Assembly: GCA_963831645.1 (NCBI GenBank)
Contig: CAWHQZ010000013.1
Coordinates: forward strand, 338,740-402,739
Length of the DNA stretch: 64,000 nucleotides
DNA from: CAWHQZ01 sp963831645
GTDB lineage: Bacteria; Pseudomonadota; Alphaproteobacteria; Rhizobiales; Aestuariivirgaceae
Direction of reading: 5' to 3'
The position numbers and the translations under genes are program-made. Each line of letters starts with the position of its first letter. The first letter of the stretch is position 1. Below, one piece after another: positions 1 through 7,765 of this stretch. The notes under the pieces are model-generated. The model was not told the origin of the DNA. It was given only the letters and a program-made list of their open reading frames with translations, and searched no databases.

Positions 1-1858
1 GAGCCTCGCCTTGATTGCGGATTATTACCCGAATCCGTTCTGCAGCGCCGGGACCGCTCTCTAGAGCCATGCAATATCCGCTGTCCGGATGGCCGCTTCC
101 GTCGCCGTCGAACGGACGCCTTGGAACCAGGTCGGGAGCGCCCTTGCCATCGCCGGGCGGGGCTTTGACGATGCGCTCGCGTATCTGTTCCACGTCCATG
201 GTCAGGGAACCACCAACGCTGCTGCCGTCCCCATCATCATCAGGTCCGCAGCCACAACACCCGCAGCCGCAGAACCGGCCGAAGCATCGGCCTCCGCCAG
301 TGATATCGCCTGGCCCGGATGGGCTCGCCATCGCCTCAGCCGCAACCCCGCTGCCGGTATAGACGGCCGTCACGTCCAGCGAAACCGGGCTTGTGATGAC
401 GACGAACCCCTCGAAATACGGTTGTGGTGGCACGCCGTTGAACGCCTTGTCTATCAGGTCGTCGCAATCGGTTTTTAGAGCACGTAGCGGGTCGAGGCTG
501 TCGAAACCGAACTCGTAGGTCTCCCCCTGAATCTGCTTAACGGGCGGGTAGCTCACCGCCAGACGTTTGTCGAAGCGCACCGTTTTGACATCGGGATTGA
601 AGACGTTGACCGTCGTCGCGTAAACGCCCGGACGCAGTCGCAGATCATCGGACTTGGCTTGGGTGCCGCAGACGACTTTCGCCGCATACCGATAGAAGGC
701 TTCGGTGCCGTCGTCGGGGTCACCGTCTCCGTCGGCATCGCGCCCGTCGATGCGCAGGCCGATATAGGTGGCATTGTTGCCCTCGCGACCCTCGTTGATG
801 CTGTCATTGTCGTCGACGATCACGCCGAGGTAGCCGTCGCCCTGGGGCAGGGTCAGCGGCAGGTCCACCGTCGAGCGTCTCGTGTCAGGATCGTTACGGA
901 CAAAGTCGAAGGTCGTGCCGCCGAGGCGCTGGTCCAAGGTCGTGATAGTATCGTCGGTCGAAAAGTAGAAGCCGACCTCGACGCCCTCCTCCAGTGTATT
1001 GCCTTGGTTCTCGAAGGTGAAGTCGACCTCGATCGTCTGCCCGGCGGCGGCAATGAAGCGCGGTTCGGCCTCGCCGCCGACCTCAGCCAGTTCGTCTCCG
1101 GCCTTGTTGAAAGCGCTGGTTCGGCGGTGCTCGCTGTACCCACCGGCGGCACAGGAGTCGTATTGCCAATGCGACACCGACACGTCCGGAGATTGAAGGA
1201 CCGGCGCGCCCAGCCCGCCGTAGACGTCCACGAGACCGGAGGTAAGCGGCTCGCCGATGTACACCTCCGCATCCGGACCGTTCGCCCAAAGATGCCGCCA
1301 CGCTAGCCCCATGACATTGTAGATGCTGCAATCGTGGCCGAAGCCCAAAGTGTGCCCCAACTCGTGCACGCCTGCGACCTTGGCTGACAAGTCTGGCGAT
1401 GCGTCGCCATAGTCATCGTGGTCGGATTTTTGGGTGGTATGCGCCCACTGATAGGCAAGATTGAAAATGACGTCGCCTTCATCAATGTCGCAACCATCGA
1501 GATAGTGGAGACCGATGGCCGCGAATTGATCGCCGTTAAAGATGTCAGCGTCCGTCAATTCCAAGTAAGGCCAGACCTCGGTGTGGCCATTGTTCATGCC
1601 GACGACGTGAGGGCCGATATCGATTACCGACCAGTAGCTCATGCTGGTGGGGTTCGCGTTGAAGATTTGAATGGCCTCGCTGAAATCTCCTGCGGGGCTA
1701 TCGCCGGCAAACCAATTGGCACGGAAGGTCGGGACCAGGTTGGAACGGGCGACCGGCGATCCATTGCAGTCCTCGGGCAACTGATAGGCATAGGTTGGTT
1801 CAGACCGCCCTATCAGTCCAAAGAGCGTGACAAGGAACCCGAGAAGAAGCCGTTTCAT
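1..1858 (-). CDS. secreted metzincin-type zinc metalloprotease, 3' end cut by window edge
   Basis: One uninterrupted frame of 619 codons runs from ATG at 1858 to the left edge without a stop, so the C-terminus is missing. Residues 1-25 look like a Sec signal peptide (KR, then a hydrophobic LLLGFLVTLFGLIG core, ending near AYQ). The zinc site HELGHTLGFGHD lies at residues 165-176 (H165, H169, H175 ligands, E166 base). NVMG about 8 residues later fits a Met-turn, so metzincin/matrixin-like is a good call. Residues from about 260 on resemble a CARDB-type beta domain (NQGNTLEEGVEVGFYFSTDD). Residues 525-538 hold an unusual CFGRFCGCGCCGCG cluster followed by an acidic DDDGDG stretch. The ATG overlaps the stop of the upstream gene (TAATG), implying coupled translation. 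The substrate is unknown. Confidence 0.8.
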   Translation of the reverse strand, partial: MKRLLLGFLVTLFGLIGRSEPTYAYQLPEDCNGSPVARSNLVPTFRANWFAGDSPAGDFSEAIQIFNANPTSMSYWSVIDIGPHVVGMNNGHTEVWPYLELTDADIFNGDQFAAIGLHYLDGCDIDEGDVIFNLAYQWAHTTQKSDHDDYGDASPDLSAKVAGVHELGHTLGFGHDCSIYNVMGLAWRHLWANGPDAEVYIGEPLTSGLVDVYGGLGAPVLQSPDVSVSHWQYDSCAAGGYSEHRRTSAFNKAGDELAEVGGEAEPRFIAAAGQTIEVDFTFENQGNTLEEGVEVGFYFSTDDTITTLDQRLGGTTFDFVRNDPDTRRSTVDLPLTLPQGDGYLGVIVDDNDSINEGREGNNATYIGLRIDGRDADGDGDPDDGTEAFYRYAAKVVCGTQAKSDDLRLRPGVYATTVNVFNPDVKTVRFDKRLAVSYPPVKQIQGETYEFGFDSLDPLRALKTDCDDLIDKAFNGVPPQPYFEGFVVITSPVSLDVTAVYTGSGVAAEAMASPSGPGDITGGGRCFGRFCGCGCCGCGPDDDGDGSSVGGSLTMDVEQIRERIVKAPPGDGKGAPDLVPRRPFDGDGSGHPDSGYCMALESGPGAAERIRVIIRNQGEA

Positions 1859-2800
1859 TACGGCGTTCTCAGAACAGGATTGCCGAGGTTCTGGCGTAGT
1901 AGTTGCTGTTCTCGTGTCAGGGTGCGCGGCGCAGGGAAACGGGTCGGCGGCTTGGCGGTGCCGAGCACCTGCTCGGGATACGAAAACGGACGATCGGGCG
2001 AAAGCGACGCGGTCGGTACCACCTCGTATCGGTAGCGATCCGAGATCTCAGCGACAAACGCCTTGAACTCATCCGCGGACATTGGCGGCGTCGACGGCGG
2101 TGCGATCGGTTTATCGCTCACGATGCGTCCAAGGTTGATGATCCGCGGCGCCGACAAATCTCTGACGCGCCGGCGTAGCGTCCCACGCTGATCCTCGCTA
2201 AGCGACTTGTCCGTTTCGAGTTGCTGGCGAATTGCGTTGAGATGCGCCTCCGGCGCAGGCGGAAACTCCATCGAGAGCTGCTCATGTGGCAGTCGGTCTG
2301 GGCCGATCCGCAGTCCGCCCTTGGCGTCCCGGCGTACCGCCAGGCCGGCATCGGTGTAGAGCGCGGTCCTGCCACACGCGAAACCGCCCAAGGCCGCAGG
2401 CCACCAGCGGGCATGCTGCTGCCCCGTTGCCCGCCACGAACAGGATGTCGCGATCGCCGAGCTTGAACAACGGCGCGTGCGGAACTCGCATGATCCGCCC
2501 CGTTTGGCCGGACCAACCGCCGAGAAACCGAAGGGTCAATCGCGGCGATTCCGGGCGCCCACGCAACGTGTCCTCGACTTGGTAGGTCACGAAAGTGTGC
2601 GGCAGTCTCGTCTGGCTGGTAGGTAGCTGATCGGAATCGCGAAAGGCGATGGCGACGACTGTGCCCTCGAAGATCAGGCCAGCCCGTTCGACGGTTTGAT
2701 CGAGAGTCCATGGCCGGCCCGATGTAGCGGCTTCACTCAATGGAAACTTGTCCCCAATGAACCACCACCGCAGCGAGAATACCGCCCAGGCAGAAGCCAA
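1858..2800 (-). CDS. unknown protein coupled to the metalloprotease, apparent frameshift
   Basis: The 5' part (2800 to about 2380) reads DQTVERAGLIFEGTVVAI and later RIMRVPHAPLFKLGDRDI and NGAAACPLVACGLGRFR. The 3' part continues one frame over as ALYTDAGLAVRRDAKGGL to a stop at 1858. The two halves join sensibly with a single-base shift between about 2350 and 2395, so I treat them as one gene. The start is uncertain: a neighbouring frame (2948 to 2733) carries a plausible membrane or signal segment (VIGFCLGGILAAVVVHWG) that could be the true N-terminus after a second shift. I do not recognise the family. The stop overlaps the metalloprotease ATG, suggesting the two proteins act together, perhaps as substrate, inhibitor or chaperone (inference). 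Confidence 0.5.
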
Positions 2801-3032
2801 TCACTCGCAGTCCAGCAATGGGGCGAGCGATGCTCCGCAGTACTGAAGCACCACCACTGGCAAGGGTCTTCGGCATGCGAAGGCGAGCCGTAAGGCGCGA
2901 GAATGAGCTAGCTGCGGTTTTGGCTGCGCGCAATTGGTTCGTGGACATACGGCTGATCCTCGGCGCTGTCGGATTGTCCGCACCTCAGGGTGGCAGAAGA
3001 ATTAGCTGAGATCAATCACCCCCCAATTTCGG

Positions 3033-3053
3033 GTTGTCGGCAACGTCGACAAC
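3033..3053. repeat. inverted repeat GTTGTCG-7-CGACAAC
   Basis: Perfect 7-base arms (3033-3039 and 3047-3053) sit in the spacer between the minus-strand protease pair and the preA remnant. It could be an operator for the minus-strand genes or chance in GC-rich DNA. The rest of 2950-3135 shows nothing recognisable. Confidence 0.25.
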
Positions 3054-3138
3054 GGGGCGGGGGTCGCAACAAAACTTAGGATCAGGCCCATGCAAGGCTG
3101 AGCGCAATCGCGGCGGACCGGGAAGCCGTGCCGGTTGC

Positions 3139-3485
3139 GCCTCGGACTGGCAGCACCTCAATCTCGACTATGTCGTCAAGACCCGGATCGACCAGGATCT
3201 ATGATCAAGTGCGGCCGTTGCCACATCGCCTGCGAGGACACCTCGCACCAGGCGATCACCCACACGGTGAACGGCGAGCGCAGGTTCGAGGTCATCGACG
3301 AGGAGTGCGTCGGCTGCAACCTGTGCGTGGTCGTCTGCCCGGTGGAGAACTGTATAACCCTCGAGACAATCGCGGTGGGGGAGATCGACAAGCGCACGGG
3401 CCGTAAGGTGGGCAGCGGGATGACGTGGCTCGGGCATCCCAACAATCCCAACGCACGCACGAAGACAGCCGTCCCCGCGGAGTAG
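3139..3485 (+). pseudogene. preA: 3' fragment of preA (dihydropyrimidine dehydrogenase subunit B), frameshifted
   Basis: Codons from 3139 read ASDWQHLNLDYVVKTRIDQD. They hit a stop at 3200 and continue one frame over as IKCGRCHIACEDTSHQAI, then CVGCNLCVVVCPVENCIT and GEIDKRTGRKV. The two CxxCxxC[x]3C clusters and the tail match the ferredoxin domain of PreA, the FMN/4Fe-4S subunit of NAD-dependent dihydropyrimidine dehydrogenase. The whole dihydroorotate-dehydrogenase-like barrel is absent upstream and no preT is present. This is a truncated remnant of about 115 codons, not a working gene. Identification of the fragment is firm. Confidence 0.75.
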
Positions 3486-3598
3486 CCTTGGCTAAGCAGT
3501 GTTGCGCCAATTCGCGAACACATGCCCAACCGACGCTGCGCCCCAGGAGCGGACGTCCGGCGTGTTACGCTATGTGCCAAAGCGGCTGTGCCGAATTC

Positions 3599-3850
3599 TC
3601 AGACAGTCGGAACGGTGCCGCCGTCGATCAAATACTCGCTGCCTGTGATTGAAGCAGCGCGCGGCGAGACGAGATACGCGATCAGTTCAGCAACCTCATG
3701 GGGCTTGGCGGGTCATCCGATCGGGATCCCTCCGAGCGAGTCCATGAGCCGCTGCCGCGCCGTCTGCTCCGCGGGACGGTTGCTGCCTGTGTTGCCAAGC
3801 ACTTCCGCGCGCGCGACCATGCCCTGCCGGAATCCTTCCGGGAAAGTTAT
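3599..3850 (-). pseudogene. chimeric remnant: DyP-like segment joined to an SDR C-terminus
   Basis: Read on the minus strand, 3850 to about 3775 gives TFPEGFRQGMVARAEVLG. This closely matches residues 82-99 of the DyP-type peroxidase at 7766-9091 (TFPEEFRQGMVARAQVLG). From about 3770 the same frame becomes a short-chain dehydrogenase tail: ARQRLMDSLGGIPIG, an in-frame TGA where Arg is expected, then PAKPHEVAELIAYLVSPR and ITGSEYLIDGGTVPTV with a stop at 3599. The SDR piece lacks its Rossmann and catalytic regions. A recombination scar joining two unrelated gene pieces is the simplest reading. Confidence 0.6.
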
Positions 3851-3937
3851 CTGTCTTGATCTAAATCAATGAATCGATCTTGGTTAAGTCTATTGCGGTG
3901 TTCGACCGAAGACGTAGATAGATTCTGGCGGTGAGTG

Positions 3938-4105
3938 ATGGTGTGGATTGCTGGCGCGCTCTGTATGATCCTTTTCGGCGCTACGCTCGGTGTCATCGGC
4001 TTGTCCCTCCACGAGTTAACCTGGTCAATAGTGGGTGGGATCTTGGTGCTGGCTGGCATATTTATGCTGGTGTCCTTTCGGCGCTCGGCCCCACGGCGCG
4101 ATTGA
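3938..4105 (+). CDS. possible small two-span membrane protein (55 aa)
   Basis: ATG at 3938 opens a 55-codon frame ending TGA at 4105. Two hydrophobic stretches (WIAGALCMILFGATLGVIGL and WSIVGGILVLAGIFMLVSF) are separated by a short SLHELT turn and followed by a basic tail RRSAPRRD, as in many small bacterial inner-membrane proteins. I recognise no family. No strong ribosome site precedes it. It lies among fragments of dead genes, so it may be a small survivor or the end of a larger lost gene. Confidence 0.35.
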   Translation: MVWIAGALCMILFGATLGVIGLSLHELTWSIVGGILVLAGIFMLVSFRRSAPRRD

Positions 4106-4185
4106 GCGATGCGCGAACAGGCGCGGAAGCGGGCGAGCGGCCGGCGTTTCGAAGTCCAGCTCCCAAAGCCATCGTGCGCCCTGTC

Positions 4186-4467
4186 GGCGGAGAACTTCTC
4201 GAGCACACTGCGCGGGGTCAATCCCGGCGCCAGAGCATGCAAGCGCCGCTTGAGGGTGACATGCAGGCAATAGGCGAGGAAGGCGATAAAGATGTGCGCC
4301 TCGATCCGCTCTTCATCCTGGTGGAAGACCGGACGAATGGCGAGATCGCCCTTGAGGTTCTTGAAGGCCTCTTCCACCAGAGGATGTGGGGGTCGAGCAC
4401 CGACATTTGGTCGGATCACCTGGGAGTGAGCGAGTGCGAATGAAAATCTGTCTACAGCATCAAGCAC
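4186..4467 (-). pseudogene. C-terminal fragment of an IS1634/IS4-type transposase
   Basis: The minus strand reads LVEEAFKNLKGDLAIRPVFH, then HIFIAFLAYCLHVTLKRRL and APGLTPRSVLEKFSA. This is the conserved tail of DDE transposases of the IS1634-like group, including the E of the triad region (FKNLKGD..IRPVFH). The catalytic N-terminal two thirds and the final ~60 residues are missing, and no terminal inverted repeats are visible. It marks past transposition in the 3.1-5.1 kb debris region. The open frame continues to 3847 but is no longer transposase-like after about 4186. Confidence 0.7.
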
Positions 4468-5164
4468 CGCAAGACCGGGCGCATGGCTACGAAGTTCATC
4501 GGCACGATCAGAGCCAAGGGTGAGAGCGCCATAAAACGCGCTGCCAAAGAGGCTTCGAAGACGTACAGCGTCATACTCGAAGTGCGCGACGCAGCGACTG
4601 ATAATCGGCGCCGTCCTAGCGCTTGATTCCGCTAGACTTGGCCAATGTAGTCACCTGGAAACTGATCGAGCGGGCTTGCGTGGACGTGCCGACCCGAGAC
4701 CTTCGCATCGATACCTAGCTGCGCTTGGCTGGCTTCGTCGTCGAAGGTAACTTGCGCATCGGTGATCTCCCACTCTGATATGTGAGATGGACTTGTATGT
4801 TCTGCGCCATGCCGCTCCAAGATGCTATTGCGGCCTAACTGCCGGTCCTTTCTACGCTCCCAAATCAAAGCGGTATCTCCACGTCTGATCCTCGCGCTCG
4901 CGGCATTCGCCGCCAATGAACTTGGCTGGCTACGCGGGATGGACGTCGGTGCCTTTCTCTGGTTGGTGGCTGTTTCGCTGCTTCATGTCACGATTAACAA
5001 TCCCCGGCCACCTCGATCATCGCGCCGGAGTAAGGTGGGAGCGGCGAAACAAAGGAGCGAACTTGAGCATCAAAGATCACCTGGTCCGCATTATCTTTGA
5101 TACAGATCAAGGTTCTTCTGGTCTGCAATTGCTCTAACGTATTTCTTCTGACGCGATCGATCCA
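4468..5164. other. no confident gene
   Basis: Three open frames exist, none recognised. One is 4483-4626 plus (47 aa, MATKFIGTIRAKGESAIKR). One is 4632-4916 minus (94 aa, ending QLGIDAKVSGRHVHASPL). One is 4822-5100 plus, with a hydrophobic GMDVGAFLWLVAVSLLHV stretch. Base composition is lower in GC than the surroundings. The stretch probably mixes decayed sequence with the promoter region of the exported-protein operon that starts at 5165. Confidence 0.3.
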
Positions 5165-6334
5165 ATGCCCAAACCTAAAATGCCAGAGTTGAACCGCCGA
5201 GATGTAAATCGGCTTGCGCTAGGCGCCGGCCTCAGTCCGTTGTTAGCCAGTCCAGTCCTGGCTCAGACCTCCGGCGATCAGAATCAAGGCCTGCCGACTT
5301 CGTTTCAAGATCTCAAAGTCACAATCAAGAATTCTCCGCGTACATACAATCAGGTCAACGCACCGCGGAAATACACCCCGGGCCGTCGCCAATTCAGTGT
5401 TTATTGGTCATGGAGTTATCCCTGGGAGGCCAATCGCGATGTGACCGAACTCGACAATCGGTTTTCGACGATGACCGAGGTCCGCCGGGTTCAATGGCCG
5501 GACTATGAGACTGAGGAATTTTCCGAGCAGATGTTTTTGCAAGGCATCGCGGGCACGTTGGAACTGTTCCACCTGTCCATCGTGAGATTCCAGAATTTGG
5601 TGAGCGAGGTAACCGGACATCCAGCTATCGACTATCAGCGGATAGACCAAGCAGGACAGCGACTGCCGCTCGACGAGAGAATTCTCAACGACACCGACAC
5701 TCTCTTGGTGTTTGGCCTCGATCATATACTCACGGAGCAGGAAGCCGCTCCGGAGGAAATCGAAGCGTTGCAGAAATTTCTCACCCGGGAAGGCACTTGC
5801 TTGGTTATTGGACCCCATCACGATGTGGGGGCATCCGGTGATCTGGTTGACCTCCAGATGGAATATGGGCATCACCGTGATCCCCTGGTCCCCCGCCAAC
5901 AGCGTTTTGGCAAGTACACGCGTTCACTGATGAGAGGGTTGGGTGTACCGGTGGAAAACCGCTGGGGCTTGCGTCCCGCGGTGATTGAGGGAACCAATCA
6001 TATTGCTCCGTTGACCGCCATGCGCGATCTCGATTCGCGCGGATGGCTGACCGGGGTTACAACGTTCAACTTCCATCCGCATCTGCCCCACTACGCACTA
6101 ACGACTGAAGACACGAAAACGATTCAAGTACTGGCGAGGCAAGCCATCGATATGTCGATGCCTCATCCATTCACCCAGGCTGGAAATCGCGAATTCAATT
6201 GCCTTGGGTGGATGCCTCCGAGCGGAAGCCGTGCTGGCGACATTCTCTTGGCCGACAGTACCATCTTCACTACCCTGTTCGGCGGCACCGAAAGCCTTGA
6301 CCATTTTTGGTTCAACCTCGCGACGCGCAGCTGA
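5165..6334 (+). CDS. Tat-exported protein of unknown function
   Basis: 389 residues. The N-terminus NRRDVNRLALGAGLSPLLAS followed by PVLAQ is a twin-arginine signal (RR then a hydrophobic core, AxA-like cleavage near residue 34). The mature part has no catalytic motif I can name. The middle (DTDTLLVFGLDH, then EIEALQKFLTREGTCLVIGP) has the look of a class-I amidotransferase-like or DUF4350-like alpha/beta fold. The C-terminus (GWMPPSGSRAGDILLADS) is well formed and ends near DHFWFNLATRS. It is the first gene of a plus-strand group with another Tat protein and a DyP peroxidase, which suggests a periplasmic role in that system (inference). Confidence 0.65.
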   Translation: MPKPKMPELNRRDVNRLALGAGLSPLLASPVLAQTSGDQNQGLPTSFQDLKVTIKNSPRTYNQVNAPRKYTPGRRQFSVYWSWSYPWEANRDVTELDNRFSTMTEVRRVQWPDYETEEFSEQMFLQGIAGTLELFHLSIVRFQNLVSEVTGHPAIDYQRIDQAGQRLPLDERILNDTDTLLVFGLDHILTEQEAAPEEIEALQKFLTREGTCLVIGPHHDVGASGDLVDLQMEYGHHRDPLVPRQQRFGKYTRSLMRGLGVPVENRWGLRPAVIEGTNHIAPLTAMRDLDSRGWLTGVTTFNFHPHLPHYALTTEDTKTIQVLARQAIDMSMPHPFTQAGNREFNCLGWMPPSGSRAGDILLADSTIFTTLFGGTESLDHFWFNLATRS

Positions 6335-6369
6335 ACCGGCTGACAGGCGTCCAATCGGGAAGAGCGATT

Positions 6370-7113
6370 ATGTCGAAGGAAAAATCTGTAGCAGCGACGC
6401 GCCGGGAATTTCTAGGTGCGGCGACTGTCGTTACGGCGGCGACCTTGGCTTCGCCGACAATCGTTGAAGCAGAGGAATCGAGCAACCCCCAAGCAAAACT
6501 GCCGGAACTCCAGGTTGCTCAGGCAAACACGGAAACTTCATCGCCAACCGCGGGTGCGGTGATGGAGGGTGATTGGTCGAGACCGCAAGCCATGGCGATT
6601 CCGAAGGAGGGATACTTCAAGCTCGAACAAGGGCGATATGGCCCAATCTTCCCAAGGACGCCCGCGAACTATGGCTTCACCATCATCGCGAAGGTCAAAC
6701 CTGGCAGGGAACAAATCATTCGTGACTATGGCACGACAATCGAAGCAGCGGTCAAAGCTGATCCTCATGTACTGGCCCCGCTCAGGCTCCACTACCTGCG
6801 TTGGGTTTTGTTCGATACCGGGAATGGTATGCACTTCATGTACCAAGGGATATTCGATACCGATTTCGATAAGTATCTTGAAGACGCCGTAGCACTGTTT
6901 CTCAAGACCGGCATAACCACCGTCTTTACGAACCTTGAAGGATGGCCGGAGGACTGGAAAACTAATCTGCAAGCAGTCATCAAGTTCTTCCGCGATCACC
7001 AGCGCCCGAGCTTTCTCGAATATGGTGAATATCCTTATGTGACCGCTGATGAGGTCAAGAAAGCCCTGAGGGTCAAAGGCGCATTGTCGTTGATGCTCGA
7101 TCAGATGCAGTAA
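6370..7113 (+). CDS. Tat-exported protein of unknown function, full copy
   Basis: 247 residues from ATG at 6370. TRREFLGAATVVTAATLASP is a clear twin-arginine signal, with likely cleavage after VEA. An alternative start at 6307 would put the signal too far in. The mature region starts with a low-complexity linker (AKLPELQVAQANTETSSPT). It then forms a compact alpha/beta domain (NYGFTIIAKVKPGREQIIRD and LRLHYLRWVLFD and FMYQGIFDTDFDKYLEDA) that recalls the ferredoxin-like dimeric barrel fold also used by DyP peroxidases and Dabb proteins (inference). The 3' 615 bases are repeated immediately downstream. It sits 36 bases after the first Tat protein, probably in the same operon. Confidence 0.65.
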   Translation: MSKEKSVAATRREFLGAATVVTAATLASPTIVEAEESSNPQAKLPELQVAQANTETSSPTAGAVMEGDWSRPQAMAIPKEGYFKLEQGRYGPIFPRTPANYGFTIIAKVKPGREQIIRDYGTTIEAAVKADPHVLAPLRLHYLRWVLFDTGNGMHFMYQGIFDTDFDKYLEDAVALFLKTGITTVFTNLEGWPEDWKTNLQAVIKFFRDHQRPSFLEYGEYPYVTADEVKKALRVKGALSLMLDQMQ

Positions 7114-7730
7114 GCTGCCGGAACTCCAGGTTGCTCAGGCAAACACGGAAACTTCATCGCCAACCGCAGGTGCGGTGATGGAGGGTGATTGGTCGAGACC
7201 GCAAGCCATGGCGATTCCGAAGGAGGGATACTTCAAGCTCGAACAAGGGCGATATGGCCCAATCTTCCCAAGGACGCCCGCGAACTATGGCTTCACCATC
7301 ATCGCGAAGGTCAAACCTGGCAGGGAACAAATCATTCGTGACTATGGCAAGACAATCGAAGCATTGGTCAAAGCTGATCCTCATGTAGGGGCCCCACTCA
7401 GGCTCCACTACCTGCGTTGGGTTTTGTTTGATACCGGGAATGGTATGCACTTCATGTACCAAGGGATCTTCGATACCGATTTCGATAAGTATCTTGAAGA
7501 CGCCATAGCACTGTTTCTCAAGACCGGTATAATCACCGTCTTTACGAACCTTGAAGGATGGCCGGAGGACTGGAAAACTAATCTGCAAGCAGTCATCAAG
7601 TTCTTCCGCGATCACCAGCGCCCGAGCTTTCTCGAATATGGTGAATATCCTTATGTAACCGCTGATGAGGTCAAGAAAGCCCTGAGGGTCAAAGGCGCAT
7701 TGTCGTTGATGCTCGATCAGATGCAGTAGG
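6499..7730 (+). repeat. 616-bp tandem duplication
   Basis: Bases 6499-7114 and 7115-7730 are near-identical tandem copies, with only scattered substitutions (for example gcgggt/gcaggt, tactgg/tagggg, and the stop TAA/TAG). The unit covers the linker and the whole mature domain of the 6370 gene but not its signal peptide. As 616 is not a multiple of three, the second copy is out of frame with the first and begins after the first copy's stop. High identity implies a fairly recent event. Confidence 0.9.
7175..7729 (+). CDS. duplicate of the 6370 protein lacking the Tat signal
   Basis: The second copy encodes 184 residues from GTG 7175 (or ATG 7178), starting at MEGDWSRPQAMAIPKEGY and ending LMLDQMQ exactly like the first copy. 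The frame upstream closes with a stop at 7091, so no signal peptide can be added without a frameshift at the junction. If translated it would stay in the cytoplasm, where the DyP enzyme next door also seems to reside. No good ribosome site lies before it. The intact frame despite scattered substitutions is mild evidence that it is expressed. Confidence 0.5.
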   Translation: MMEGDWSRPQAMAIPKEGYFKLEQGRYGPIFPRTPANYGFTIIAKVKPGREQIIRDYGKTIEALVKADPHVGAPLRLHYLRWVLFDTGNGMHFMYQGIFDTDFDKYLEDAIALFLKTGIITVFTNLEGWPEDWKTNLQAVIKFFRDHQRPSFLEYGEYPYVTADEVKKALRVKGALSLMLDQMQ

Positions 7731-7765
7731 CGGCAGCGCGCGGGCTCCCGCTCAGCAGGCCGATT

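Noticed and set aside
659..1306. 215-codon plus-strand frame in the first 2 kb
   Set aside because: It is opposite the uninterrupted metalloprotease frame, which has a signal peptide and zinc motif.
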